DNA of 64,000 bases from positions 8,007,565 through 8,071,564 of the forward strand of contig CM057841.1 in NCBI GenBank assembly GCA_030068075.1. Direction: 5' to 3'. The stretch is from Paguma larvata (lineage: Eukaryota > Chordata > Mammalia > Carnivora > Viverridae). Positions within the stretch are counted from its first letter, which is position 1. Each line of letters opens with the position of its first letter. Shown here piece by piece: positions 1 through 20,460 of this stretch. The notes under the pieces were generated by a model. The model did no database searches, was not told the DNA's origin, and saw only the letters and a program-made list of their open reading frames with translations. Made by a program: the position numbers and the translations under genes.

Positions 1-600
1 GAAACAAGAGCCCAGATCATAACTGTGATTCAATCTAAAACAGAGCCCACCCAAGAATCAAGAACTCAGACTGATTTTTAGGACCCTAAGCTCAAAGACA
101 GAGCTCAAACCATTGTCTAAAATCTGGGTTATAAACCAGAGTTTAAGCAAGAACCCAGAACTCAACCTAGGAACCAAAGCTCATATCCATGTCCAGAATC
201 TATAGCTCAGATCACAGTCCATTGCTCAATCTAGAATCGAGCCTACCCTAAAACTAAAAGCTTAAATCAACATCTAGAACCAAGAGTCAAACCATAATGC
301 CGAGCTCAAAATAGAATCTGCATCCTATCCGAACATCAAAAGCTCACACCCATATCTGAAAAATATGCCATGATCCAGACTCAATCTAGAGAACCCAAAT
401 CCTAGCTTCAACTTGAAAGTTCCAAAAGTCTAGAACCCAGAAGCCAGGCTGGAGCCTCTCAAGAGCCTCCTCCAGGATATCAATTCTGATTTAGAGCCTA
501 GAGCCATAGCCCAGAGTCTCACTCGGAACTCAGAGCCTAGAACCCGGCATCGAGCCAAGAACTCCCAACCATCACCTTACACCCAAGCCAGAAACCAGAG
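1..600. repeat. Degenerate tandem repeat in KLK14 intron 2
   Basis: About 600 bases made of diverged, A/C-rich units in which words such as AGCTCAAA, TCTAGAAC, CCAGAATC and AACCCAGA recur every few tens of bases. No open reading frame of interest. It lies upstream of KLK14 exon 3, so it is read as intron 2 sequence; exons 1 and 2 must lie before the window. A similar TCTAGAAT-rich degenerate array occupies intron 2 of KLK9 in this window. Confidence 0.55.
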
Positions 601-812
601 CACAGCTCAAGAGAGGAAGGGGTGGGTGGTGGGACTGACTCAAGAGAAAGCCCAAGCTATGGCAGAGGGCACAGGAGTCCAGCTAACGCTCCAAAAGTGG
701 GTGAGCCTCGTGGAAAATTCATCAGCAGGAAAGGGAAAGGGGCCTAGAGGGGACGGGGAGGGGTCCCCGGGTCAGATCCTGAGCAGTGCTACTTTTGGGG
801 GTCATGGGCCAG

Positions 813-2051
<1,239 letters not shown>

Positions 2052-2079
2052 CTTATCATCACCTGCCCACGCGCCTCCT

Positions 2080-2190
2080 CAGACCCCGCTCTCTCCACTC
2101 AAGACCCAGGGATCCCGGCCCCCCAGCCCCCTCCTCCCTCAGGAGTCTGGGCCCATAGCTTCTTGATTTGGGACCCCTGGCCCGGGACTC
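2080..2190. repeat. MSR1-like ~37-bp repeat units after KLK14
   Basis: Two or three diverged units of the form CTCAGACCC...AGTC...CCCAGCCCCCTCCTCC directly follow the KLK14 stop codon and would be in its 3' UTR. They match the units of the larger array at 59590-60620. Confidence 0.5.
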
Positions 2191-2356
2191 CCCTTTCCCA
2201 GAGAAGTTCCTTCCGGTTTTCTCCCCTCTCCCCCACAACACCATTCTTCAAGACCCCTGAGGTACGGGCACAAGAGCGTGAGAACGCCAAACTGGCACCA
2301 TACCTCAAAGAAGACATTTTTCAAAGCTCAGCGTCTCTAAAAACCAGATACATACT

Positions 2357-2362
2357 AATAAA
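2357..2362 (+). terminator. KLK14: KLK14 polyadenylation signal AATAAA
   Basis: First canonical AATAAA after the KLK14 stop, about 305 bases downstream. Taken as the gene's cleavage/polyadenylation signal, giving a 3' UTR of roughly 330 bases. Confidence 0.7.
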
Positions 2363-2963
2363 AATGGACTAATCCTAAATTCCATTCACCTGTTCATTTA
2401 ATTCATCCACAGATATGTACACAGTGGCCTCACGGTGCCCAGCCAGGAACCGTGTTCCTGCCGAATGACCCAGTAGGATGCATGTTGTTCCCTGGGGGGC
2501 ACCGTCCATCCGCTGCCTCTGGTGTGTGGTAGAGGGGAGTGCCCGGCCTGGCAGCATGACCCTCAACAAGACCGCCCCTCCCCAAGGCCGGGTCCCGTGA
2601 GCAGTAACTGCTGAGGTCCAGGGCAGGGAGGGCAAAGACCTACTTTGTTTCTTGGAAAACCCTATGCAAAAAAACAGGTCCTCTTTGTCCTAATCAGATC
2701 TCTGGTGAGGAGAGTTGAGTTAATCAACCGCTGAAGTTCAAGTCCTGGCAGAGTTCCGCGCTCATTTTATTTCTCTATTTCCATCTGTCATCCCTGGCTC
2801 CAGTCCCCTCCCTCCCCACAGGCACCAACACAAACGGCCTTGGACACCGCGCCGCCTTGCAAAACACGCCTGTCACAGTGTTGCTTCTCACTTCCACGAA
2901 GCCATTGGCTTACGGATCTCATTCTCTTTCTTTCTTTCGTTCATCGAAGATTATTCATTGGAG

Positions 2964-3223
2964 GGGGCGCCTGAGTGTCTCCGTCGCTTAAGCCTCTGAC
3001 TTCAGCTCAGGTCATGATCTCACGGTTTGTGAGTTCGAGGCCCATGTCGGGCTCTGGGCTGTCAGCCTGGAACCTGCTTCGGACCCTCGGTCCCACTCTC
3101 TCTCTGTCCCTCTCCCTCACTCGCTCTCTCTCTTTCTTTCTGTCTCTCTAAAAAAGAAAGAAAGAAAGAAGGAAAGAAGGAAAGAAGGAAAGAAAGAAAG
3201 GAAGAAAGGAAGAAAGAAAGAAA

Positions 3224-3269
<46 letters not shown>

Positions 3270-3283
3270 AGGAAAGAAAGAAA
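2964..3283 (+). mobile_element. CAN-SINE with expanded (GAAA)n tail
   Basis: tRNA-derived head GGGGCGCCTGAGTGTCTCCGT, B-box-like GTTCGAGGCCC and CT-rich body are on the + strand. The A-rich tail from about 3153 has expanded into roughly 130 bases of GAAA/GGAA repeats, a polymorphic-type microsatellite. Confidence 0.9.
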
Positions 3284-4056
3284 TTGGTGAAAGCTTTTTT
3301 TTCTTGCAGAGCTTAAATCCTTACCTTGGAGAATTAATCCTTGGAAAATCCTTGGAGAGTTCAATCCTTACCAGGGACAGTGTGGGACAGGTCTGCCTAG
3401 GAATGACCCAACGATCCTAGTCTCCGTCTCCTCACAGTTGTGCACTGGGATACTGCAGAGCTCAGAGTGGAAGGCAGTGTGTCCTCACCAGGGTTCACGT
3501 GCTCTGCTGTGAGGGACAGCACAGGATCCGAGAGGTCTCAGGTGCTGCGTCAGGGACCCACATGGCTACAGAAGCTCCAAACATTGTTGGGACGCGGAGG
3601 CCGCACCTTGTGTCCAGGTAATGCAGGCACACCTTGGCTCACCTATGCGACAGCCATGCAAGCTCTGTGTCCTGAGGTACCCTCGAGCCCCCAGTGAGGT
3701 GACAATACAGCCATGCTGTAATTCTTGGCCTGCATCCTATATAATGCTAAATAAAAGCAGTTGAGATCAAAGATTACTTTAATCTGATTTCCAGACTATA
3801 CTCCCTGCCGCGATGGGTCGGTGCTGCATTTCATTGTTTCTCAGGTGCACTTTCCTTCACATTTTTAACAATTCTGGAAATGGGAGGCATCTTAAAACCG
3901 GTAGTGTCTTAGCATGACATCATGATTTAATCGACTTCTTCTTTCTCTGTTTCAGAGGTATGCAAAGTAATAGTGCAAATACAATCACCAACATCCGAAA
4001 TTGGATGAAGCAGGGGACACAGAAGGTGGGTGTGGGTGAGGAGTCAGGTGGAGGTA

Positions 4057-4153
4057 CTTTTTTTAAGTAGGCTCCACGCCCAACATGGGGCTTGATCTCA
4101 AGACCCCAAGATCAAGGGTCACATGCTTTACCGACTGAGCCGACAAGTGCCCC
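4057..4153 (-). mobile_element. Old short CAN-SINE, minus strand
   Basis: Reads as the reverse complement of a carnivore tRNA-SINE: TTTTTTTAAGTAGGCTCC, GGGGCTTGATCTCA, ACCGACTGAGCCGAC and a final GTGCCCC. It lacks the long CT body, as in older subfamilies. Confidence 0.75.
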
Positions 4154-4825
4154 GTGGCTGAGGTATTAAACACGTGATCTTATTCCACCAAACGCTGTGC
4201 TAATCATCTGTTCATGTAGCTGTTTGCTCGTCTAGTTTATTGCTTCTAACTGCGACAGAGTCTTCTCCACCTGTGCAGTCCAATATGGCAGCCATTAGCC
4301 ACAGGCGGTCATTTAATTTTTAGATTAAAATTAGCTGAATTCAATACACATTAAGAAGTCACTCATTAGCTGCTCTAGCCACATTTCTGGTGCTCAGTAA
4401 CCAGGTGGCTAGCGGCTGCCGTGTCGGGCAGCGCAGATAAATGGAATATTTCCATCATCACAGGAAGGGCTATTGGAAAGCACCACTTGCTTCTCGAAGT
4501 GTGGTCCAGGAAACAGCAGCATCAGAATTCCCTGGAGTTTTTGAGGTGTCAGAGTCTTGGGCCCCACTCCAGGCCAAATGAACCAGAATCTGCATTTTAA
4601 CAGGATCCCCAGGGCCACAATGCATATGAAAGCTTAGAAGCGCCATGGCATACACCCGCCATGTTTAATGACTCGGTTCTTCAATGATGGAACCCAGGTT
4701 CCCTCCCCTACCCAAGTAATAGTGCAGTGACTATTTGGGGGCGTGCCTCTTCTGTGCCTATAGACGACTTCTCCGGAATATTCACAGAAGTGGGACCATT
4801 GAACCAAAAGGCTACTCTTTCTTTC

Positions 4826-5064
4826 TTTTTTTTTAAAATGTTTTTAATGTTTAAATATTTTTGAGAAAGAGAGAGAGAGAGACAGAGCACGAGTGGGGGA
4901 AGAGCAGAGAGAGAGAAGGAGACACAGACTGCGAAGCAGGCTGCAGGCCTCCACGCTCCGAGGTGTCAGCACGGAGCCCGAGGCGGGGCTCGAACCCATG
5001 AACCATAAGATCATGACCTGAGCCGAAGTTAGACGCTTAACCTACTGAGCCGCCCAGGTGCCCC
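4826..5064 (-). mobile_element. Felid-type CAN-SINE, minus strand
   Basis: Full-length, from the T-run through GAGAGAGAGACAGAG to GAGCCGCCCAGGTGCCCC. Flanked by an apparent target-site duplication (CCAAAAGGCTACTCTT before, nearly the same after). Confidence 0.9.
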
Positions 5065-5159
5065 AAAAGGCCTACTCTTAATGTCACCAGGTACTAGCAG
5101 GTTTCCGCCCGGAGAGAAGGATTCCTGTCTCCCCCACACCCTCAGCAATGCCTGCAGTC

Positions 5160-5420
5160 ATTCATTCGTCCAGCAAAGATTCAGTGCATTTTATTATACC
5201 CCAGGTACTGTTCTAAAACAAAACAGATAAACGCCTCTGCCCCCAGGGAACTCACTTCTAAAGGAGAGGCAGACAGGAAATAAACAAACGAATACATACA
5301 TAAGTGTTGCAGATGGGAGCGAATGCCTTGGGTAAAAGTAAAACAGAGTAAAGGGAGAGAGAATGTCGGAGGAGGGTTACGATTTTCAGGAGGTGTTGCA
5401 CCACGAAGGGTTAACTCAGC
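5160..5420. mobile_element. L2/MIR-type old repeat fragment
   Basis: Contains the familiar phrases of old mammalian dispersed repeats: AAGATTCAGTGCATTTTATT, CCCAGGTACTGTTCTA and GGAGAGGCAGACAGGAAATAAACAAACG. Family assigned by eye only. Confidence 0.45.
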
Positions 5421-5460
5421 AGGCCTGAGTTGTCCGTAACCTGCACAGAAAGAAAAGTTT

Positions 5461-5671
5461 GGGGGCGTCTGGGTGGCTCAGTCAGTTAAGCGTCCGACAC
5501 TTGGTTTCGGCTCAGGTCACGATCTCTCAGTTTGTGGGTTCGGCTCTGCACTGTCAGTGCAGAGCCTGCTTGAGAGTCCCTCTCTCCCTCTCTCTGTCCC
5601 TCCCCCACTTGCGCTGTCTCTGTCTCTCTCAAAATAAATAAATGAACTTAAAAAAAAAACTAAAAAAAAAA
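5461..5671 (+). mobile_element. Felid-type CAN-SINE, plus strand
   Basis: GGGGGCGTCTGGGTGGCTCAGTCAGTTAAGCG head, CT-rich body, AAAATAAATAAATG tail and terminal A-runs. Confidence 0.9.
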
Positions 5672-5689
5672 TGACGTGGTAGGGGCCTT

Positions 5690-6090
5690 GGGACATGTCG
5701 TGGCAGTTTGACCTCTGCAGGGGCCGGAGACTAAGGTCAGCTCTGCGAGCATTCAGCCATGTGCCCATGTGTCTGCCCCCAAATAAAAGCCCTGGTCACC
5801 AAGGCTCAGGGGAGACTCGGTGGTTGACAGCGTTCTGCGTGCACTGTCACACAGCGCTGCTGGGAGACGCAGGCGGCGTCTGCACTCCGTGTGCACTCGG
5901 TGTCTCGGCTCCCCTGCGAGCGGACTCCAGAAGCCTGTACCTGGCCTCTCCCGGACTCCGCCTTGTGCGCCATGTCCCCCTGCCTTTTGTATGCTACCTT
6001 TTTCCTGGTAATAAACCCAAACCATGAGTCGAGCAGCTTCCCCGGGTTCTGTGAGTCCCTCTAGAGAGCTGTCGAGCCGGTCCGGGGAAT
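5690..6090 (+). mobile_element. Probable ancient LTR-like fragment
   Basis: Two AATAAA-containing segments (near 5780 and 6009) and the phrase after it (CATGAGTCGAGCAGCTTCC...GAGTCCCTCTAGAGAGCTGTCGAGCC) resemble the 3' part of old mammalian ERVL-type LTRs. No viral coding sequence is present. Family not assigned. Confidence 0.35.
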
Positions 6091-6379
6091 TCCCAACCAC
6101 GGTGGTCAAGAAGGGAAGTCTTCGAAGAGAGGATGAGGAGAATGGAGGAGACCAGACATCTGGCTTGGGAGATGGCTCGGGAGTCTCCCAACAGGAGACT
6201 GAGAGTGAGTTCTGAGGGCGAGCCTGGCGTGAGAAGGGCGGGCAAGAGGAAGGGTCAGTGATGTCCCAGGGCCACTGGGGCCGGATGGGCTGGAGGCTGG
6301 GCAGCCGCCACAAGGACATGGGGGGGGCATTCACTCCGAGCGAGGTGGGGGCACTGCAGGGTGGTGAGACGAGGAGCGA

Positions 6380-7560
6380 TCTGCTCTGACTTACATTTTC
6401 TTAAAAGGTCACGCTGGCTGCCGTTGTCAAAACTAGACTGAAGGTCAGCGAGGCCAGAAACTGGGAGACCAGGCAGAAAATTTGCCGTAACCCTGGTGAG
6501 AGATGATGGCGGCTGAGGCGGGGGCAGGTGGCAAGGATGGACGGCGTTGAGAAATGGTCGGAGGCGGGATCTATTCCGAAGGCAGAGCCGACAGGGTTTG
6601 GTGATAAGACGGACATGAGGTGTGGAAGCAGCAATGCCAAAGAGAGACGAAGGTTTTTCCGCTGCCGAGGGCTAGAAGGAGAGACCACCGGTGGAGAAGA
6701 TTGAGACTCTGCAAGAGGAGTTTGGACCTGGAGAACCGTGGAGAGCCCGGGGTTTGGTTTTGGACATACAGACGTCAAGTTGAGAGTTCAGGAGCAACGT
6801 CTGGCTAGAGACATAAATTTGGGAGTCGTCGGCATGTAGACGGCATGGAAAGCCGCGAGGCCAGATGAGCTCACCGAGGGAGTGAGTGTAGACAGAGGAG
6901 AGGTCAGGCCCAAGTGCCCAGCCCGGAGGAGTTCCGCCATGCAGACACGGCCAGGAGAAGGCAGCGCCAGACACGGATGAGGAACAGCCGGTGAACCATG
7001 AGGAAGACCAGAAGAGGATAGTGCCCCAGAAGCCAAGGGGGAAAAAAATCTTGAAGGAACAGAGCGATCCACTTGCTAAACGCTGCCGATAGCTCAAGTA
7101 AGATGGGTTCAGCAACGCTGAAGTTTTTGGTGCCACGGAGCAGGCTCAAGAGAGACCAGGAGGGCGGGAGTTGCAGGCAGTGAGTGTAGCCAACTTTTTT
7201 AGGAGAATCACAGTCCAGGGGAGAAGAAAAATTGAGTCAGAATGCTCGAGGAGAACATGAAGGTTTGAGAGATTTGGGTTTTGTTCTAATTCTTTTAACG
7301 GAACACGGGAGCAACTGTATGGAGTATGTTTGTATGTTCGTGGGGGAGAGAAAAAAATCGATGCAGGCAAGGGCGCAGAGAAGTGCTGGCTGGCACAATG
7401 CCCCCAGGGAGGTGAGAAGGGACCAGGGATACCAGGCACAAGCGGAGGGGTCTGTCTTCGAGGGAGGTGCAGGCTGTTCACCTACAGAAATAGGAGACGA
7501 GGCAGAGGATGTGGGTGCAGACGCAGGTGGGTGGCAAGACTGACCTTTTTAGTGTTTGCT
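6380..7560. mobile_element. Old interspersed repeat, family unassigned
   Basis: Long diverged block containing phrases common to high-copy ancient mammalian repeats (GACATAAATTTGGGAGTCGTCGGCATGTAGACGG, GAGGGAGTGAGTGTAGACAGAGGAGAGG, GCTGCCGATAGCTCAAGTAAGATGGG). The open frames on both strands are not conserved proteins. Confidence 0.5.
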
Positions 7561-7854
7561 GTTCTGACGGGTGAGAAGTGGTTTGCTGTTTCCACACAGC
7601 ACAGACAATGACTGAGAGCGACATCCTCAGCAACACGGGCCCGGCTCCAGAGAAGAATTCACGTGTCTCAATAATTTGCGCATCTTTCTCTCCAAGAGCA
7701 CAAGTCTGGTTTCTCCCCGGGCTTCTCTGTCTTCTATCTCAAGTTCTTTTTCTTTCTTTTTTTTTTTTTCCAGCCTCCCCCCCAACTTCAGTGTCCAGGT
7801 TTGGTTTGCCTCCCAACCCCCTTCCTGGGAGGGGGAGGGCAGGTGTCCTTTTTC

Positions 7855-8073
7855 TTTTTTTAAGTCGATATATTTATTCAGAGAGAGAGAGTGTGAGCGA
7901 GTGTACGTAAGCAGGGGAGGGGCAGAGAAAGAGGGAGAGACAGAGAATCCCCAGCAGGCTCTGCACGCTCAGCACAGAGCCCAATGTGGGGCTCGAGCTC
8001 GTGAACCACGAGATCATGACCTGGGCAGAGATTAAGAGTCGGAATCTTAACCTGACTGAGCTGCCCAGGTGTG
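7855..8073 (-). mobile_element. CAN-SINE, minus strand
   Basis: T-rich start, GAGAGAGAGAGTGTGAGCG, GGGGCTCGAGCTCGTGAACC, CTGAGCTGCCCAGGTGTGCC. Followed by a CT-rich stretch (8100-8200) that is not part of the element. Confidence 0.85.
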
Positions 8074-9240
8074 CCTCCATCTCAATGCCTCTGTGCGTGT
8101 GTGTGTCTCTCTCTCTCTCTGCCTTTCGTCGTCCTCCCACCCACCCTGTCTTTCTATCTCTGTGTATTTATCCCTTTGTGTCTTTCCCAGTCTCCCCCTC
8201 CCTTCATGTTGGCATCGGGGCCTCTCCTCCGAGCCTGGGTGTGGGGCCAACTTTCTCATCCCAGCCAGCCAGCACTTCCAACCAGAACTTCCAGTCCTGG
8301 CTTGACAAAGAACCCCATTTTGAAGCCAAGCTAGGGTGGGGCCTCTGGAAACCTCAGGCTACCTCCGTCTCCAGCTTTACTTAATTAACAAGCATGTTTG
8401 TGGCCCTTGGACTCTGTCAGGCTCTCATCTAAGCACCTTCAAATATTAACTCATTTAACCCTCCTCTCCGAGGTACGTGCTATTGATAGCCATCTTGTAT
8501 TGATGGCTTGTATTGATTGCAAGTGCCATCTTGCAAATGGGGACACTGAGTGGCCATGTCTCTTGGGTTCACGTCACTGGAACAGTCTAGCTCCAGAGTC
8601 TCAGCTCTGAACCACTAAGGACACTGTCTCTTTTTCTAGTCCTTTCTCTGGCCCTGCCCTCTGACAGGGGAAAGACCCTGATCTGTGAGACAGTACAGCT
8701 GGATTTGGTCTAGTTCTGTGACTTTCGGCAGCTCACTGCCCTCCACGGGCTCCAGTTGCCTTATTGATCAAGAGAGCAGGTGGAATGTGCCTGACTCTCA
8801 GTGGGTCTATGACTTCACTTCAACATGAGTCAACCAACCCAAGTCCTGGCCAGTCATAAACCCTAATATCAGCATGACCTGGTACTCACCCCGAAGCAAA
8901 TACCAAAGCCAGCTGCCCCATCCTCCAGGATCCAGCCCTCCCTAAGCGAGAAAGCCTTTTCTGGAAGTGAGGACCCAGGCCACCAGAGGGCATAGGTACC
9001 CTGACTTCCCACACAAGTGTGTCAGTCACCTCACTTAACCTGCCTCCTCCTTCCTCCCGCAACCTCCCTCCACCCAACCTGAACCCAACGTGACTCCAAA
9101 ACAGTGAGCTCAGGACCCACTCTGGGTCCAGCCTTGTGAGGTGAGGGAATTTCAAGGTGGAGAAAGACAATGCTCTTTCTGTCACCTTGAAAGAAGCTCA
9201 CAGCTATGAGCCAGTCCACTCCCACCAGAATGCTACTACA

Positions 9241-9469
9241 GGGGCGCCTGGGTGGCTCAGTCAGTTAAGCGTCCAACTTCGGCTCAGGTCATGATCCCGT
9301 GGTTCAGGAGTTTGAGCCCCGTGTCAGGCTCTGTGCTGACAGCTCAGAGCCCGGAGCCTGCTTTGGATTCTGTGTCTCCGTCTCTCTCCACCCCTCCCCT
9401 GCTCATGCTCTTCATGCTGTCCCTCCTCTCTCAAAAACAAATAAACATTCAAAAATTAAAAAAAAAAAA
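9241..9469 (+). mobile_element. Felid-type CAN-SINE, plus strand
   Basis: Full-length element with GGGGCGCCTGGGTGGCTCAGT head and AAAACAAATAAACATT tail, flanked by CTACTACAG/CTACTGCAG, a probable target-site duplication. Confidence 0.9.
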
Positions 9470-9785
9470 CCCTACTGCAGTGCAAACGCCCAACCTCACA
9501 TCTAGCCCTCATTATCACTGTCAACCCACATCGGCTCAGCTTTATTTCAACACCTCCCATCCAAATCCTCAATCTTGGCTCCATCTCCAACCCCAACCCT
9601 AAAGGACTTCATCAACATTCTTATCCCCAGATCCCTCCCATCTAGAACTCAATCCTATCCGCCAAACCAACTCGAACCCCATCCTCACCCTGTGTCTATT
9701 CTCCTCCCCAAACTCACTCCCATTCCCAGTGCTGTCATCAACCCATCCTAAACCTTCCCGTAAACTTTTGTTCTCAGTGCAGGGA
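9470..9785. repeat. C-rich degenerate repeat, first block
   Basis: Diverged CCCCATCC/AACCCCAACCC/CTCAATCC-type units with no coding potential. The same character resumes at 10225-10600. Similar arrays sit in intron 4 of KLK11 and KLK10. Confidence 0.5.
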
Positions 9786-9786
9786 A

Positions 9787-10225
9787 AAAATGTGAAAGAC
9801 TTTGAGACGAACCCAACAGATGTCTTTCTTTGATGGAAAACTAAATGGGTTATTTGATTTTATGGGGTCTCTGCTTCTATTATTGTCTTTGAACTACTTT
9901 ATAACTCTGTATCATAGACAGCTGATAGCAAGGCGAATCGTTCTTGTCTATAACCCTGCAAATGAGCTTTGTCAGGTGGAAGTACAATTAATTTCCCTCC
10001 CCCCACCGATGTAGAATAAACCAGTTCTCCATCTATTTATAAATCCATTTCAGTATTCCTTATTGCCTCTACCTGTGTGGGTCTTTGTAACATCTTACTA
10101 GCTCCATCATTCGTTAATGGATCAAAATAAGATCTTTGACGTATATTCATTTTATATATGTAGGAGAGTCCTGGTTAGATCCTTTTTAAAAAAAATACTT
10201 ATCTTTTGTCAGGATATCCGTCTAT
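9787..10225. other. Unassigned AT-rich segment inside a C-rich array
   Basis: About 430 bases of sharply different composition, with TTATTTGATTTTATGG, an AATAAA at about 10014 and TTTTTAAAAAAAATAC. It separates two blocks of C-rich repeat, as an insertion would. It begins near TGTGAAAG and ends near TTTTGTCA, so a solo LTR is one possibility, but I do not recognise a family. Confidence 0.35.
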
Positions 10226-10600
10226 CCAAACTTAAACCTCTCCAACATGGACTGCACCATCTTGATGTGAAATGTCACTCTGTCATCTTAATCCCTTATC
10301 CTTATTATGACACCACTGCTCTCTCTCCAAACGTCATCTGATCCCCATCCCTGGCTTTCTTCCAAATTCTGACCCCACCTCTGCCCTCCTTAATCCTTAA
10401 TCCTGCCCCCTCCACCCCCTAGGATTAATTCATGGCCCCACCCAGTCACAGTTCCAAGAGACACCTACTCATTCCCAAAACACCACCTCTTCCTCCTTCC
10501 TCTTCCCTCGTCATCCTGGCCCCCAGAGCTTTCCGATTCCTGCTTCTCCCTCTCCACCTACCTCCCATGGACTCCCTCACCCCAACTGGCCCTGCTCCTT
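10225..10600. repeat. C-rich degenerate repeat, second block
   Basis: CTTAATCC/CCCATCCC/CCACCTCC-type degenerate units. This looks like the continuation of the block ending at 9785. Confidence 0.45.
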
Positions 10601-10689
10601 AAAGGCCATTTACCCAAAATGTTGCTTTCCCAGGCCCCATCCAAGTCCAAGTCCAGTTGACTTTCTAAGCCACCTATCTGAAGATACCC

Positions 10690-11090
10690 TTCTTGCGCCT
10701 GATGGTTTAGGGGGTGGGGGTGGGGGGAAGGGGAATGGTGGAATAAATTTAGGCATCTCCGAGTTTTTCAGAAGGGCTGGAGATAGCGTTGGTGCTGGAG
10801 ATGAAGTTGGGAACTGGAATTCAGATGGGATGTGTTGGGTTCGGATAAACTTGAGATAAGGCTGTTGATGGGATTGTGTTTGGGGGATCGGCTGACTGTA
10901 AAGGAGTATGGTTAAAATTAGGGAGACAGGAACAGGGTGGAAAATGGCCACCTGGGAGCCGATGGGTGTAAGGATGTGCACAGGGGTTGGAGAGATTAGA
11001 AAGTGGGATGGAAAACGGATGGATGTCAGGGAGGGCCATGGGGATTGGGGGTGGGTTTGAGGAAGGAAAGAGCTTTCCCCTTCCCTCTAG
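10690..11090. repeat. G-rich degenerate repeat upstream of KLK13
   Basis: GGGATTGGGG/GGGTGGGG/GATGGGATG-type units, the reverse-complement character of the C-rich blocks. Positioned just upstream of the presumed KLK13 promoter. Confidence 0.45.
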
Positions 11091-11307
11091 GTGGGTCCTG
11101 ATGCCTCCAAGTTCACAGTGGGTTCAAATGGGGCCTGGGCGGGGCCAGATCTGGGTCCCAGCTTGTCCTGGAAGCTCCGCCCCAAGCGGAAGGGCCAAAC
11201 CCAGGCTGGGGGGGTGCCCGGCTGCAGCCTGCTGAGCCATTGGGGGTGGAGAGGGGGAGGCCGGCAACGGGGAAATGCTGAGGGCGCTGGGGGAGGGAAT
11301 TCAGGGG

Positions 11308-11313
11308 TTAAAA
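11308..11313 (+). promoter_or_regulatory. KLK13: TATA-like TTAAAA box, presumed KLK13 promoter
   Basis: GGGGTTAAAAGCC matches the TTAAAAG box found upstream of KLK12, KLK10 and KLK8 here. It lies about 70 bases before a good splice donor (AG|GTAGGG at 11380/11381), consistent with a short 5' noncoding exon around 11338-11380 spliced to the acceptor at 11872. Confidence 0.45.
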
Positions 11314-11337
11314 GCCATGGGTCCAGGCTGAAGTTGG

Positions 11338-11380
11338 AGGCAGCTGGCGGCGAAGCTGTGCACCCGGGCCTCTCACCGAG
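11338..11380 (+). other. KLK13: Predicted KLK13 5' noncoding exon
   Basis: Inferred from the TTAAAA box at 11308 and the donor CCGAG|GTAGGG. The matching acceptor CTTCTCAG ends at 11872, 31 bases before the initiator ATG. No transcript evidence. Confidence 0.35.
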
Positions 11381-11903
11381 GTAGGGTCCGCCCGGGGCAC
11401 GGGCGGGAGCGTCAGAGGGGAGGAGTGGGGAGAGGAAGGAGATGTGAGCAGGGAAAGGAAAAGAGGGAGAAGAGCTGAGTCAGGGAGATGGAGAGGGAAG
11501 CCAGAGGTCCAGTTATAGAGATACCAATCTGCAGAGCTGGGGAGGGTGAAGCACGCCGAAAGGTGAACTGTGGACGCCAGGGGCCCGGAACGACCCCGAG
11601 AGGAGAGCAAGGGCTCAGAGGGCGGCAGGAGCGGATGCTGAGGCCCCCAGCTCGCTGGAGGGCAGGGGTGCACGCGGCCCCCGCCCCTCTCGCCTCCTGA
11701 CCGGGCTCCCTACCAAGGATGGAGTTTGAGAAGGGGGTGCAGATTCCGGGGTCAGGGTTCTAAATGAAGGAGAGATTTTAGACTGGAAAGTGCAGGAGCA
11801 CAGGTGGGGAGGAGGGGCGGTCCGAGATGGGGCTTCCAGGCAGCGCTTAACACCTCCCCCACGACTTCTCAGGCCCCGCCCTGCTCCCCACCCCGGAGCC
11901 GCC

Positions 11904-19753
<7,850 letters not shown>

Positions 19754-20245
19754 AAGCCGGGTTGGCTCACCCCGCTCCTTCCACCCGCCCTCCCTCTGCG
19801 CTCTCCTCGTTTCATTGGCCCAGCCCTTCTCCGCCCCTCCCAGAGTTCCACTTGATCCAGTGATGCGTGTTCTCAGAACGTCCAATCCCAGCTGACATTT
19901 CGTGTTTCAAAAGCATTCAGTCACTTCCGATATCACGGTCTCCCAGATACTGCATCCTGAAATACCTCAGCACCCTCAGCGGCCCAACCCGGACAATGTT
20001 CCCGGACTCCCACTGTTTCAACAGAATCCCAGACAGCCCTCTGAACGTTCTGTCTGTGGGATACCCTCAAATACACCCATCGGCTCCCCTCAACAATACT
20101 CTGTGTCCCATGAATGGAACTTCCTTGACAACATGCTACACCCCTTCACATATTTCTTGATATGCCAACATTCTAGACCCTTCTATGTTTGGCGCTCAAG
20201 AAGGTTCTAGACTCCTGTGACATTTCATCTTGAAAATATTCTCTT

Positions 20246-20460
20246 GGGGCGCCTGGGTGGCTCAGTCCGTTGAGCGTCCGACTTCGGCTCAGGTCATGAT
20301 CTCACAGTCTGTGGGTTCGAGTCCCGCGTCAGGCTCTGTGCTGACGGCTCAGAGCCTGGAGCCTGCTTCGGATGCTGTGTCTCCCTCTCTGCCCCTCCCC
20401 TGCTAGCACTCTCTCTCTCAAAAATAAACATGTTAAAAAATTAAAAAAAAAAAAAAAAAA
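20246..20460 (+). mobile_element. Felid-type CAN-SINE, plus strand
   Basis: Full-length with poly-A tail, in the region after KLK13. GAAAATATTCTCT before and GGAAATATTCTCT after form a target-site duplication. Its AATAAA (20423) is the first strong polyadenylation-like hexamer after KLK13, but use of it is unproven. Confidence 0.92.

Larger units (their letters stand above)
2364..11300. other. Intergenic spacer between KLK14 and KLK13
   Basis: No gene recognised. It contains six CAN-SINEs (listed separately), an L2/MIR-type fragment near 5160-5420, a probable old LTR fragment near 5690-6090, a long old interspersed repeat at about 6380-7560, MIR-like sequence near 8400-8620, C-rich degenerate repeats (9470-9785, 10225-10600), an AT-rich unassigned segment between them, and a G-rich degenerate repeat (10690-11090). 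Short open frames here show no protein family resemblance. Confidence 0.6.

Noticed and set aside
5753..7136. Several 100-190 codon open frames in the KLK14-KLK13 spacer
   Set aside because: They overlap old interspersed repeats, occur on both strands, and show no domain or splice-consistent structure.
9240..9602. Peptides like [42 protein letters not shown] repeated in many places
   Set aside because: These are the translated CAN-SINE body, not a protein family.
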